The position numbers were made by a program, and so were the translations under genes. A model generated the notes under the pieces. The model had not been told where the DNA came from. It was given only the letters and a program-made list of their open reading frames with translations, and did no database searches. A DNA stretch of 64,000 nucleotides from Pseudomonadaceae bacterium (lineage in GTDB: Bacteria > Pseudomonadota > Gammaproteobacteria > Pseudomonadales > Pseudomonadaceae). This document shows positions 34,657 to 45,034 of this stretch, in pieces (within the stretch, counting starts at the first letter, position 1; each line of letters opens with the position of its first letter). The stretch covers positions 558,001 through 622,000 of the forward strand of contig CAAFUS010000013.1 in assembly GCA_900766265.1 (NCBI GenBank), in the 5' to 3' direction.

Positions 34657-36705
34657 ATGACTAAATTTAATGCAAGTGCGCTTTTGGCTGGGCTGCGTAG
34701 CAATACGCTGGTCGCAGGGCTCTTTATCGCCCTGATCACGTCTATCGTGTTGTTGTTCGCGAACTTCGCCTACGTCAACACCCAGGCAAACTACGACAAC
34801 GAATACATCAGTCACGCCGGCGAGCTCCGGGTTCTGTCCCAGCGCATCGCAACCAACGCCGTGGAAGCCGCTACCGGTACTCCCGAGGCCTTCGCCTCGT
34901 TGAAAGACGCGCGTAACGACTTTGAACAACGCTGGGCCTATTTGGTTCAAGGCGATCCAAGCATTGGTCTGCCCGCGGCACCGGAATCGCTTCAGGCCGA
35001 AATCGCTGCGGTGCAATTGGACTGGGATACATTGCGTCAGAACGCGGACGCCATCCTGGCCAGTGAGCAGACCGTACTTTCGCTGCATCAGGTCGCCACT
35101 ACGCTGGCGGAAACCGTTCCGCAGCTACAGGTCGAATACGAAGAAGTGGTGGACATTCTGCTGGAGACCGGCGCGCCGGCCTCCCAGGTTTCCGTTGCCC
35201 AGCGCCAGTCGCTGCTCGCCGAACGTATTCTGGGCTCGGTGAACAAGGTGCTGGCCGGTGACCAGGCTTCGGTACAGGCTGCGGACATGTTCGGCCGTGA
35301 CGCCAGCCTGTTCGGTCGCGTACTGACCGCGATGCTCGAAGGCAACGCCGCCATGGGCATCAGCCGCGTCGCTGATGAAGAAGCTCTGGACCGTCTGCGC
35401 GAAATTTCCGAGCTGTTCCAGTTCGTATCCGGTTCGGTGGACGAGATTCTGGAAACCTCGCCCGAGCTGTTCCAGGTGCGCGAGTCGGCGAACACCATCT
35501 TCGACGTCTCCCAGAGCCTGCTCGCCAAGGCCTCGGTCCTGAACGTCAAGTTCGAAGAGCGTGCCTCGGGGCGTTACATCAACACCCTGGTTGGTTACCT
35601 GTTGGGCGCTCTGGCCCTGGCCTCGATCATCCTGATCGGTCTGGTCATGGTTCAGGAAACCCGTCGCCGTCTCAGCGAGACCGCCGAAAAGAACGAACGT
35701 AACCAGGCCGCGATTTTGCGTCTGCTCGACGAAATCGCCGACCTCGCGGACGGTGACCTGACAGTAACGGCGACCGTAACCGAAGACTTTACCGGTGCGA
35801 TCGCGGACTCCATCAACTACTCCATCGACCAGCTGCGCGACCTGGTAGAGACCATCAACCAGACCGCCGTACAGGTGGCCGGCGCTGCCCAAGAGACACA
35901 GGCTACGGCAATGCACCTGGCCGAAGCGTCCGAGCACCAGGCCCAGGAAATCGCCGGAGCCTCCGCGGCGATCAACGAAATGGCGGTCTCCATTGACCAG
36001 GTATCGGCCAACGCCTCCGAATCCTCGGCGGTAGCGGAGCGGTCGGTAGCGATCGCGAACAAAGGCAACGAAGTGGTACACAACACCATCACCGGCATGG
36101 ATAACATCCGTGAGCAGATCCAAGACACTTCGAAGCGAATCAAGCGCCTCGGCGAGTCGTCCCAGGAGATCGGTGACATCGTTAGCCTGATTAACGACAT
36201 TGCCGACCAGACCAACATTCTCGCACTCAACGCCGCCATTCAGGCATCGATGGCCGGTGATGCGGGTCGAGGCTTCGCGGTGGTAGCGGACGAAGTACAG
36301 CGCCTTGCAGAACGCTCCTCTGCTGCGACCAAGCAGATCGAGGCTCTGGTAAAGACGATTCAGACCGACACCAACGAAGCGGTTATCTCGATGGAACAGA
36401 CCACATCCGAAGTGGTTCGCGGTGCCCGTCTGGCGCAGGACGCCGGTGTGGCACTGGAAGAGATCGAGAAGGTATCGAAGACCCTTGCTGCCCTGATCCA
36501 GAACATTTCCAACGCTGCCCGCCAGCAGGCATCTTCGGCCGGCCATATTTCCAACACCATGAACGTCATCCAGGAGATCACCTCGCAGACCTCGTCCGGT
36601 ACCACAGCTACCGCACGGAGCATTGGTAACCTGGCGAAGATGGCGAGCGAGATGCGTCGCTCCGTCTCCGGCTTCACCTTGCCGGATGCGCCGGACAAGG
36701 CCTGA
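34657..36705 (+). CDS. pilJ: Methyl-accepting chemotaxis protein PilJ
   Basis: PilJ is the inner-membrane receptor of the Pil-Chp system and senses pilin or surface contact. The 682-residue protein has a first membrane segment near 20-42, a periplasmic region with two PilJ-type domains (about 45-305), a second membrane segment near 308-330, a HAMP-like linker and a cytoplasmic coiled-coil. The receptor tip is recognisable in DQTNILALNAAIQASMAGDA followed by GRGFAVVADEVQRLAERS. Confidence 0.96.
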   Translation: MTKFNASALLAGLRSNTLVAGLFIALITSIVLLFANFAYVNTQANYDNEYISHAGELRVLSQRIATNAVEAATGTPEAFASLKDARNDFEQRWAYLVQGDPSIGLPAAPESLQAEIAAVQLDWDTLRQNADAILASEQTVLSLHQVATTLAETVPQLQVEYEEVVDILLETGAPASQVSVAQRQSLLAERILGSVNKVLAGDQASVQAADMFGRDASLFGRVLTAMLEGNAAMGISRVADEEALDRLREISELFQFVSGSVDEILETSPELFQVRESANTIFDVSQSLLAKASVLNVKFEERASGRYINTLVGYLLGALALASIILIGLVMVQETRRRLSETAEKNERNQAAILRLLDEIADLADGDLTVTATVTEDFTGAIADSINYSIDQLRDLVETINQTAVQVAGAAQETQATAMHLAEASEHQAQEIAGASAAINEMAVSIDQVSANASESSAVAERSVAIANKGNEVVHNTITGMDNIREQIQDTSKRIKRLGESSQEIGDIVSLINDIADQTNILALNAAIQASMAGDAGRGFAVVADEVQRLAERSSAATKQIEALVKTIQTDTNEAVISMEQTTSEVVRGARLAQDAGVALEEIEKVSKTLAALIQNISNAARQQASSAGHISNTMNVIQEITSQTSSGTTATARSIGNLAKMASEMRRSVSGFTLPDAPDKA

Positions 36706-36764
36706 CGTGACGAGCCCGGCGACAGCGATCGTTGTCGCCGAAGAGCATGAGTGAGGGGCAACGT

Positions 36765-37628
36765 ATGCAGGCGGGCGGTGCCTGGACATTGAAGCCCTTG
36801 GCCGAGATGTCGTCGGCGGAATTCCAGAACTGGCAGGCCTTGCTCGAAGAGCGTACCGGTATGGTCCTCTCCGAACAGCGTCGTGCGTTTCTGCAGACAA
36901 GCCTGACGGCGCGGATGCGGGAAATCGGTATGACCGATTACGCCAGTTACTACCGACAGGTCACCGAAGGCCCGCGTGGCGCGGTGGAGTGGGCGACGCT
37001 AATGGACCGTCTGACGGTTCAGGAAACCCGGTTCTTCCGCCACCCTCCCTCCTTCGATGTACTCAGTGAATACCTTTCCGCGCGGTTGATGAGCGGGCTG
37101 TCGCAGCCGCTGGCCTTGTGGAGTGTGGGATGCTCGAGTGGCGAGGAGGCCTTTTCGCTGGCCATCTGCGCGGTCGAGGTGCTCAAGGGGTCGGCTCATG
37201 AAGGACGCTTCGGCGTCACCGGAACGGACATCAGCCTGAGTGCATTGGCCAGGGCTCGCGAAGGCGTATACGCCGCGGCTCGTCTTAGCCAGGTAAGCGA
37301 GACGTTGCAAGGCACTTATTTCCAGCCGGTGACTGCTGGACGTTTTCAAATACTGCCGAGCCTGGCATCGCGTGTGTGTTACGCCAGGCTCAACGTGTTG
37401 GATCTGGCTTCAGCGCCGATATCCGACATGGACGTTATTTTCTGCCAGAACTTGCTGATCTACTTCCGTCGCTGGCGTCGCCGCGAAATCCTCAACCGCC
37501 TGGCCGAGCGCCTGGCGCCTGGGGGGCTGCTGGTGGTGGGTGTCGGAGAGGTGGTCGATTGGCGGCATCCGGATTTGGTTCCGGTGGCCAATGACCAGGT
37601 TCTGGCCTTTACCCGGAAAAGTTTATGA
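36765..37628 (+). CDS. pilK: CheR-type methyltransferase PilK
   Basis: PilK methylates glutamates on PilJ, with SAM as donor. The CheR-like protein of about 287 residues has VQETRFFRHPPSFDVL, the SAM motif LALWSVGCSSGEEAFSLAI, ITGTDISL-type VTGTDISLSALARA and the CheR signature MDVIFCQNLLIYF. The ATG at 36765 is preceded by GAGGGG at 7 bases. An in-frame ATG at 36747 has only a weak site. Its stop overlaps upstream codons of chpA. Confidence 0.94.
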   Translation: MQAGGAWTLKPLAEMSSAEFQNWQALLEERTGMVLSEQRRAFLQTSLTARMREIGMTDYASYYRQVTEGPRGAVEWATLMDRLTVQETRFFRHPPSFDVLSEYLSARLMSGLSQPLALWSVGCSSGEEAFSLAICAVEVLKGSAHEGRFGVTGTDISLSALARAREGVYAAARLSQVSETLQGTYFQPVTAGRFQILPSLASRVCYARLNVLDLASAPISDMDVIFCQNLLIYFRRWRRREILNRLAERLAPGGLLVVGVGEVVDWRHPDLVPVANDQVLAFTRKSL

Positions 37629-37639
37629 GCGGAGTCGCT

Positions 37640-40600
37640 ATGGGTGATCGGCACGATTATGTCGCCCTGGAGTGGGTGAAAGGCGAAATTGCCGAGACGC
37701 TGAGGCAGGCGCGCCAAGCGCTTGAAGCGTTCGTCGAGAACCCGCAGGACTCGACGCGCATGCGTTTTTGCCTGACGTACGTGCATCAGGTGCATGGCAC
37801 CCTGCAGATGGTCGAGTTCTACGGCGCGGCGATGCTTGCCGAAGAGATGGAGCAGCTCGCTCGAGCGCTGATGGAAGGGCGGGTCACTAACCAGAACGAA
37901 GCACTGGAAGTGATGATGCAGTCCGTTCTCCAGATGCCGGTCTACCTGGATCGGATCCAGAGCGCACGCCGCGACCTGCCCATGGTCGTTCTGCCGCTGC
38001 TCAACGATCTGCGCGCGGCGCGGGGCGAGAAGCTGCTCTCGGAAACCAGCCTGTTCTCGCCTGATCTCAGTGGCCAGGTGCCCCCTCTGTCGGCCGACTC
38101 TCTTGCGCCCCTGCGTACGGCCGAGCTTACAGCGCTCCTGCGCAAGCTGCGGCAGATGCTGCAGATGGCTCTGGTGGGTGTCATCCGTAATCAAGACCTG
38201 CCGGCGAATCTCAACTACATGGCACGCGTCTTCGCGCGCCTGGAGACCCTGTGCAAGGAGGCTCCGCTCGGAGCGCTCTGGCAGATCGCCTCCGGCATGG
38301 TCGAAGGCCTGGCCGGCGGCAGCGTCAGCAACGGCACCTCGGTGCGTACCTTGCTGCGCCAGGTCGACAAGGAGCTCAAGCGTCTGGTCGAGCAGGGGGC
38401 CGACGGCATCAACCAGCCGGCATCCGAAGAGTTGACCAAGAACCTGCTGTTCTACGTGGCCAAGGCGGAAGCCGACTCGCCGCGCATCCAGGCCCTCAAG
38501 CAGCGCTACAGGCTCGACGAGGCGCTGCCGGATACCGAAGTGGTCAACCAGGAGCGCGCTCAGCTGGCTGGCCCGGACCGTGGCGCCATGCGTTCGGTGG
38601 TTGCGGCCCTCTGCGAAGAGCTGGTGCGGGTCAAGGATAGCCTCGATCTGTTCGTGCGCAGCGATCGCAAGGCCCTGGGCGAACTCGGTGGCCTGCTGGT
38701 TCCGCTCAAGCAGATTTCCGACACCCTCGCCGTGCTGGGCTTTGGTCAGCCGCGCAAAATCATTCTCGACCAGCATACCGTCATCCAGGCCTTGGCCAGC
38801 GGCCAGCGCGACCCCAACGATGCGATCCTGATGGATGTCGCGGGCGCTCTGTTGTACGTCGAGGCGACATTGGCCGGTATGGTCGGCAGCCAAACCGAGG
38901 GCGGACGCAGCGAAGAAAATCACCTGCCCACCACCGACGTGGCGCAGATCCACCAGTTGGTGATCAAGGAAGCGCGCAATGGCTTGGAGCAGGCCAAGGA
39001 CGCGATCATCGAGTTCATCGCCTCGCAGTGGAACCACGATCACTTGGCGCGGGTACCCGAGCTGCTGACCCAGGCCCGTGGCGGCCTTTCCATGATTCCC
39101 CTGCCGCGCGCCGCTTCGCTGCTCGAAGCCTGCAACCGATACATCCGGGAGCAGTTGCTGGCCTGCAAGGCGATTCCCGACTGGCAGAGCCTCGATACCC
39201 TTGCGGACGCGATCACCGGCGTCGAGTATTACCTCGAACGCCTGAGCGAAGACCACGCGACACAGGGCGATGCCATTCTCGACGTTGCCGAAGAAAGCCT
39301 GGAAGCACTGGGCTATCCGTTGACCGAAAAGCCCTCGATCCTTGACTGCGATGACCCTGTCGTCGCTGTAGATGGCACGCAGGCCGATCCTCTCGACGAG
39401 ATGGAGGTGCTGCCTGCCGAGTCCGTCGAGCCGCAGCTGACGGCCGCTCCTACGCCCATGTTCGAGCCTGAACCCGAGATCCTGACCGACCTGTCGGTCG
39501 AGCCTGTCCTGGAGGACTCCTCGCTCGAAGTGGATCTGCAGCCGAGCAAGGCGATCGAGTTCGCGCCGCTGCCGCTTGACGAGCCCGAGTCCGTAGAGGC
39601 GTTCGCCACTCCGCTGGAAGAGGTCGAGCTCGAGCCTGCATTCTCGGAGCAATCGGAGCTTCCCTCATCCTTCACTGCGGCCGAGATGGCCGATCTGGAT
39701 CTGCCTGAGATTTCCCTGCCTGAGGCCCGTCCCGAACCCGAAGTGGTACCTTCCGATCCTGTCATATCGATGGCTGATGTGATGGCCGCGCCCGTGCAGG
39801 CGATCAATCCGCCTGCCCAGGACGTGCCTCCGAGCCTGCTACCACCTTCGGCAGATGAAGAGCCTGTCGACGAAGAACTGCTCGAAGTGTTCGTCGAGGA
39901 AGTCGGCGAAGTGCTGGAGACCATCGCCGAATACCTGCCGCGCTGGGTGGCCGATACCGACGACAAGGAGGCGCTGACGGAAGTACGGCGCGCCTTCCAT
40001 ACCCTCAAGGGCAGCGGGCGTATGGTCAGGGCCTTGATCATCGGGGAGCTGGGTTGGGCCGTCGAAAATCTGCTCAACCGCGTCCTGGATCGCAGTATTG
40101 AGGCAAGCGACTCGGTGAAGACCCTGATTGGCCAGGTGGTCGATCTGATGCCAGAGCTGGTCGAGGAGTTCGCCGGCAAGGCGCAACGTCAGCGCGACGA
40201 TGTCGATCGCCTTGCCGCCAACGCGCATGCGCTGGCCAAGGGCGAGTCGGTTGCCCCGCAGGGCGCGGTCGCCAGTGCTCAGCACGAGCCGGCGACGGTC
40301 GACAACGCGCCGCTCGATACGACTCCGGGGGGTGACGCTCGGGCCGCTGCGCCTGCCACCACCTCCACCGGTGCTGAAGAGCTCGATCCGCAATTACTGG
40401 AGATCTTCCGCAACGAAGCCGAGACCCATCTCGATACCCTGGTTGGGTTTCTCGCTGACTGTGCCCAGCAGCTGCCGCAACCGGTGACCGATTCCTTGCA
40501 GCGTGCGCTGCATACGCTCAAGGGCAGCGCGCACATGGCCGGCATCCTGCCGATCGCCGAAATCGCCACGCCTCTGGAAAAGCTGGTCAAGGAGTTCAAG

Positions 40601-43600
40601 ACCAACCTGATCCAGATGAACCTGGCCGAAGCCGAGCTCATGCACAGCGCCGAGCAGCTGTTCCGTGCCGGGCTGGAGAAGCTCGAGACCGATCCGCTGG
40701 CGCCCATCGAAGGCGCGCCGGAATTCCTTGCGCGGGTACAGGCGCTGCATCAGGAGCGCTTGGCCGAGAGCAACGCGCGGCACGACAGCGAGCAGGGAGA
40801 TACGCGCGATCCGCGGATGATTTCGCTGTTCCTGTCGGAAGGCATGAACATCCTGCTTGATGCTGAGGACCTGCTGCGCAGTTGGCGTGAGCACCCGGCC
40901 GAACGTCAGGAACTGACCGCACTGCTAGAAGAGCTGACCACGCTTGGGCTGGGTGCCCAGATGGCCGAGCTGCCGCAGATCGATTCCCTGTGCCAGGCGC
41001 TCCTGAGCCTTTATGGCGTCGCGCAGGAAGGTCGGCTGGCGGTCAGCGAGCGATTCTTCGAGGACGTGGAAGAGGGCCACGAAGCGCTCGTGGCGATGAT
41101 GGACCAGGTTGCCGCAGGACTGCAGGTCAGCGCGCACCCCGAGTTGGTCGCCAAGCTCGACGCCCTACTGGGCGAGGCGCTTGACCCTGCGTCCTTGCTG
41201 CTGGGTGAGCCGGAGCCCTCGGCGCCGGAGGTTCTGGAGCCGGTTGATCTGTCGTTCGAGTTGCCGTCAACCTTCGAAGCCGAAGCCGAAGCCGAAGCCG
41301 AAGCCGAAGCCGAAGCCGAAGCCGAAGCCGAAGCCGAAGCCTGGCCTGGCCTCGAGCCCGTCGAGGCTCCACCCGTGCAGCCTGCTCGCATGCAGGAGCC
41401 CGGCGTCGTGGTATGCGAGGACCTCGACGAGGAAATGGTCGAGATCTTCCTGGACGAAGCTGTGGACCTGCTCGACAGTGCCGGCCAGGCGCTTGAACGC
41501 TGGCTCGCCGATCCGTCCAGTCAGCTTGCGCTATCTGCGCTGCAGCGAGACCTGCACACCCTCAAGGGTGGTGCGCGCATGGCCGAGATCGGCCCGGTCG
41601 GCGATCTGGCCCACGAGCTGGAATTCCTTTACGAAGGCCTGGTGGATCGCCGTTACACCTATTCGCCCGAACTCGCCTCGCTGCTGCAGCAGAGTCACGA
41701 CATGCTCGCGACGCAGCTCGAACAGCTCCAGGCCGGGCGGCCGATGAGCAATCCGGTGCGCCTGATCGACGCGATCAACGCGTACCGCCAGGGCATCGCG
41801 CCAACTTTTGAGTCGGCGGTTTCGTCTCTGGAGGAAGTCGGATACGAAACCGCCGAGCCTGCCCAACCTGAATCCGAAGCAGAAGGTGCTGCCGGGTTCG
41901 ACGCCGTCGAAACCGAAGAGGCGCTTTGGCCGCCGGTTGCCGAAGTGGCAGGGATTGAGGAGGCTCCGACGCCTCTGATCGAGCAGCCCGCGTCCGACGA
42001 CGACCCTTTCGAAGTCGAGCTGCTGCCTGTGGACGTACCGGCCGAGCCGGATATGGACGTCCAGACGCTTGACGCCATGTCCTGGCCCGATGTGGACGAG
42101 CTGCCGCAGGTCATCCTCGATGAAGAACTGGCGCTGCCCGAAGAGGCTCCTGCGAGCGAGCTGGCCGAGGTCACGCAGCCAAGCGAGCCCGTGGTCGAGT
42201 CGATCGCAGAGGCGCCGACGACCAATTGGGACGACCGTGATCCGGAGCTGGTCGACATCTTCCTCGAAGAAGGTTTCGACATCATGGACAGCGCCAACGC
42301 CTCGCTGCAGCGCTGGATGGACGACGTCAACAACAGCCTCGAAATCGAAGCCCTGCAACGTGACCTGCACACCCTCAAGGGCGGTGCACGCATGGCTGAA
42401 ATCCGAGAAATCGGCGATCTGGCTCACGAGCTGGAGTTCCTCTACGAAGGGCTGTGCCAAGGGCGCCTGCGCGCCAGCGCCGATCTCTTCGGCCTGCTCC
42501 AGGCTTGCCATGATCGGCTCTCGGCTATGCTCGACGGGGTGCGAGCGCGCCGCGCTTTGCCTGACGGCGTAGCCCTGATCGAGCGTATCCGCCGCTTCCG
42601 CGCCAATCCCAACGAGCAGCTCAGCGTTCCCAACGCGGTGGAACTCAAGGTTGCGGACGAAGAGGTGGATGACGACGCCGAGGCCGAAATTCTCGACATC
42701 TTTGTCGAGGAAGCCGGCGACCTGCTTGAGGACATGGAGGCGGCCATCGCCCACTGGGATGCGGCTCGCGATGATGCCGCCGCTTTGGGCGAGATGATGC
42801 GCGTGCTGCACACCCTCAAGGGCGGCGCCCGGCTGGCTGGACAGAAGCGCCTGGGTGACATGGCCCATGCCCTCGAGCAGCAGCTGAGCGAGGCGCAGCA
42901 GGCGGGGGCACCCTGGCCTGAAAACCTATTTCTTGACGTGCAGACCGGTTACGAGGGGTTGCTCAAGGAAGTCGAGCTGCTTCGCGAGCGTCTGGGCAAC
43001 GACGCGCATCAAACCAGTACCCAGCCTGAGCCCGTCGTGGCCCCCCAACCGGCACCGGTTGCGTTGGACAAACCCATCGTCGCGGTTAGTCCACAGGCGC
43101 AGACGGCCGTTGCTGCGCCTGCCAAGGTGTTGCCGTTCGTACGCAAGGCGCAGGAGGCGGCCCAGGATGCGGCGGCGCGCCGTGCACCCCAGGAACTGGT
43201 GAAGGTCCCTGCCGAGCTGCTCGAAGGATTGGTCAACCTGGCGGGTGAAACCTCGATCTTCCGGGGCCGGGTTGAACAGCAGGTGAGCGACGTCGGCTTC
43301 ACCCTGGGTGAAATGGAAGCGACCATCGAGCGGGTGCGCGACCAACTGCGCCGCCTGGATACCGAAACCCAGGCGCAGATCCTCAGCCGTTACCAGGCCG
43401 AGGCCGAGCGTGCTGGCTACGAGGATTTCGACCCGCTGGAAATGGACCGCCATTCCCAGCTACAGCAGCTCTCGCGTGCCCTGTTCGAATCGGCGTCCGA
43501 CTTGCTGGATCTCAAGGAAACCCTGGCTGCGCGCAACCGCGACGCCGAGACCCTGCTTTTGCAGCAGGCGCGGGTGAACACCGAACTACAGGAAGGGCTC

Positions 43601-45034
43601 ATGCGCACCCGCATGGTCCCCTTCGACCGGCTGGTCCCGCGGCTGCGCCGCATCGTCCGTCAGGTAGCTGCCGAACTGGGCAAGCAGGTCGATTTCGTCG
43701 TCGGCAACGCTGATGGCGAAATGGACCGTACCGTTCTCGAACGCATCGTCGCACCGCTCGAGCATATGCTGCGCAACGCGGTCGACCACGGGATCGAACC
43801 CCAGGACAAGCGCCTCGCCGCCGGTAAGCCGGAGCAAGGCACGATTCGCCTGGAACTCGGCCGGGAGGGCGGCGACATCGTTCTTTCTCTCTCCGACGAC
43901 GGCGGCGGTATCAATCTGCAGGCGGTGCGGCGCAAGGCGATCGAGCGCGGCATGATGACAGCCGATGCCGCGCTTACCGATCACGAGGTCCTGCAGTTCA
44001 TCCTCGAAGCCGGTTTCTCCACGGCCGAAAAGGTTACCCAGATCTCCGGCCGTGGCGTCGGCATGGACGTGGTGCATTCGGAGGTCAAGCAGCTTGGCGG
44101 CTCGATGAGCATCGAGTCGACCCTGGGCGAGGGTACGCGTTTCCTGATCCGCCTGCCGTTCACTGTCTCGGTCAACCGGGCGCTGATGGTCTACTCGGGC
44201 GAGGATCTGTATGCGATTCCTCTGAACACCATCGAAGGTATCGTGCGGGTGTCGCCATACGAGCTGGAGGCCTATTACCAGCCCAACGCGCCACGCTTCG
44301 AGTACGCCGGTCAGGCCTACGAGCTGCGCTACCTGGGCGATCTGCTCAACAACGGCCAGCATCCGAAGCTGGTCGGTCAGAGCCTGCCTCTGCCGGTCAT
44401 CCTGGTCCGTTCCAGCGAGCACGCGGTCGCGGTCCAGGTCGATAGCCTCGCCGGTTCGCGCGAAATCGTGGTGAAGAGCCTCGGCCCGCAGTTCTCCGGC
44501 GTCCATGGGATTTCCGGGGCGACCATCCTCGGGGATGGTCGCGTGGTTGTGATTCTCGATCTGCTGGCAACTATCCGTGCACTGCACGTCCAGTTGCTCA
44601 ACCTCCAGCCGCGTCAGCTCAGCCAGGTGCCGACGGTGGCGGCGGATGTCGAGACCGATCGTCCTACGCTGGTCATGGTGGTGGACGACTCGGTCACCGT
44701 ACGCAAGGTCACCAGCCGTCTGCTCGAGCGGAACGGGATGAACGTGATGACCGCCAAGGACGGGGTCGATGCCATCACCCAGCTGCAGGAGCGCAAGCCC
44801 GACATCATGCTGCTGGACATCGAGATGCCACGCATGGACGGCTTCGAGGTTGCCAGTCTGGTGCGTCACGATGAGCGTTTGCAGGACCTGCCGATCATCA
44901 TGATCACCTCGCGTACCGGCGAGAAGCACCGCGATCGGGCGATGTCCATCGGCGTCAATGAATACCTCGGCAAGCCTTACCAGGAGTCCCTGCTGCTCGA
45001 AACCATACAGCGCCTGGTTCAGGTTCATGAGTGA
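37640..45034 (+). CDS. chpA: Pil-Chp hybrid histidine kinase ChpA
   Basis: ChpA is the very large CheA-type kinase (about 2464 residues) that phosphorylates PilG and PilH. Phosphotransfer modules with HTLKG-like sites put candidate His near residues 49, 787, 958, 1306, 1577 and 1724. One module carries Thr near 1100 in place of His (ELTTLGLGA). Acidic Glu/Pro-rich linkers separate the modules, including an (EA)11 tract near 1213-1234. The kinase core has LMRTRMVPFDRLVPRLRR, HMLRNAVDHGIE and LSDDGGGIN, then a CheW domain and a C-terminal receiver (VVDDSVTVRK, LLDIEMPRMDG). The ATG at 37640 follows GCGGAG and gives MGDRHDYVALEWVKGE. An ATG at 37625 overlaps pilK and is the alternative. Confidence 0.96.
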   Translation: MGDRHDYVALEWVKGEIAETLRQARQALEAFVENPQDSTRMRFCLTYVHQVHGTLQMVEFYGAAMLAEEMEQLARALMEGRVTNQNEALEVMMQSVLQMPVYLDRIQSARRDLPMVVLPLLNDLRAARGEKLLSETSLFSPDLSGQVPPLSADSLAPLRTAELTALLRKLRQMLQMALVGVIRNQDLPANLNYMARVFARLETLCKEAPLGALWQIASGMVEGLAGGSVSNGTSVRTLLRQVDKELKRLVEQGADGINQPASEELTKNLLFYVAKAEADSPRIQALKQRYRLDEALPDTEVVNQERAQLAGPDRGAMRSVVAALCEELVRVKDSLDLFVRSDRKALGELGGLLVPLKQISDTLAVLGFGQPRKIILDQHTVIQALASGQRDPNDAILMDVAGALLYVEATLAGMVGSQTEGGRSEENHLPTTDVAQIHQLVIKEARNGLEQAKDAIIEFIASQWNHDHLARVPELLTQARGGLSMIPLPRAASLLEACNRYIREQLLACKAIPDWQSLDTLADAITGVEYYLERLSEDHATQGDAILDVAEESLEALGYPLTEKPSILDCDDPVVAVDGTQADPLDEMEVLPAESVEPQLTAAPTPMFEPEPEILTDLSVEPVLEDSSLEVDLQPSKAIEFAPLPLDEPESVEAFATPLEEVELEPAFSEQSELPSSFTAAEMADLDLPEISLPEARPEPEVVPSDPVISMADVMAAPVQAINPPAQDVPPSLLPPSADEEPVDEELLEVFVEEVGEVLETIAEYLPRWVADTDDKEALTEVRRAFHTLKGSGRMVRALIIGELGWAVENLLNRVLDRSIEASDSVKTLIGQVVDLMPELVEEFAGKAQRQRDDVDRLAANAHALAKGESVAPQGAVASAQHEPATVDNAPLDTTPGGDARAAAPATTSTGAEELDPQLLEIFRNEAETHLDTLVGFLADCAQQLPQPVTDSLQRALHTLKGSAHMAGILPIAEIATPLEKLVKEFKTNLIQMNLAEAELMHSAEQLFRAGLEKLETDPLAPIEGAPEFLARVQALHQERLAESNARHDSEQGDTRDPRMISLFLSEGMNILLDAEDLLRSWREHPAERQELTALLEELTTLGLGAQMAELPQIDSLCQALLSLYGVAQEGRLAVSERFFEDVEEGHEALVAMMDQVAAGLQVSAHPELVAKLDALLGEALDPASLLLGEPEPSAPEVLEPVDLSFELPSTFEAEAEAEAEAEAEAEAEAEAEAWPGLEPVEAPPVQPARMQEPGVVVCEDLDEEMVEIFLDEAVDLLDSAGQALERWLADPSSQLALSALQRDLHTLKGGARMAEIGPVGDLAHELEFLYEGLVDRRYTYSPELASLLQQSHDMLATQLEQLQAGRPMSNPVRLIDAINAYRQGIAPTFESAVSSLEEVGYETAEPAQPESEAEGAAGFDAVETEEALWPPVAEVAGIEEAPTPLIEQPASDDDPFEVELLPVDVPAEPDMDVQTLDAMSWPDVDELPQVILDEELALPEEAPASELAEVTQPSEPVVESIAEAPTTNWDDRDPELVDIFLEEGFDIMDSANASLQRWMDDVNNSLEIEALQRDLHTLKGGARMAEIREIGDLAHELEFLYEGLCQGRLRASADLFGLLQACHDRLSAMLDGVRARRALPDGVALIERIRRFRANPNEQLSVPNAVELKVADEEVDDDAEAEILDIFVEEAGDLLEDMEAAIAHWDAARDDAAALGEMMRVLHTLKGGARLAGQKRLGDMAHALEQQLSEAQQAGAPWPENLFLDVQTGYEGLLKEVELLRERLGNDAHQTSTQPEPVVAPQPAPVALDKPIVAVSPQAQTAVAAPAKVLPFVRKAQEAAQDAAARRAPQELVKVPAELLEGLVNLAGETSIFRGRVEQQVSDVGFTLGEMEATIERVRDQLRRLDTETQAQILSRYQAEAERAGYEDFDPLEMDRHSQLQQLSRALFESASDLLDLKETLAARNRDAETLLLQQARVNTELQEGLMRTRMVPFDRLVPRLRRIVRQVAAELGKQVDFVVGNADGEMDRTVLERIVAPLEHMLRNAVDHGIEPQDKRLAAGKPEQGTIRLELGREGGDIVLSLSDDGGGINLQAVRRKAIERGMMTADAALTDHEVLQFILEAGFSTAEKVTQISGRGVGMDVVHSEVKQLGGSMSIESTLGEGTRFLIRLPFTVSVNRALMVYSGEDLYAIPLNTIEGIVRVSPYELEAYYQPNAPRFEYAGQAYELRYLGDLLNNGQHPKLVGQSLPLPVILVRSSEHAVAVQVDSLAGSREIVVKSLGPQFSGVHGISGATILGDGRVVVILDLLATIRALHVQLLNLQPRQLSQVPTVAADVETDRPTLVMVVDDSVTVRKVTSRLLERNGMNVMTAKDGVDAITQLQERKPDIMLLDIEMPRMDGFEVASLVRHDERLQDLPIIMITSRTGEKHRDRAMSIGVNEYLGKPYQESLLLETIQRLVQVHE
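41276..41341 (+). repeat. Hexanucleotide microsatellite (GAAGCC)11 in chpA
   Basis: Eleven perfect tandem copies of GAAGCC encode (Glu-Ala)11 in a ChpA linker between the Thr-type module and the fourth histidine module. Copy-number change would alter the linker by two residues per unit without shifting the frame. Confidence 0.97.

Noticed and set aside
37460..39652. A 730-codon minus-strand frame antisense to pilK and chpA
   Set aside because: It is a shadow of chpA codon usage. ChpA domains are unmistakable on the other strand.
41276..41341. CRISPR-like or regulatory direct repeat array
   Set aside because: It has no spacers: it is a pure 6-base tandem repeat in frame within chpA.
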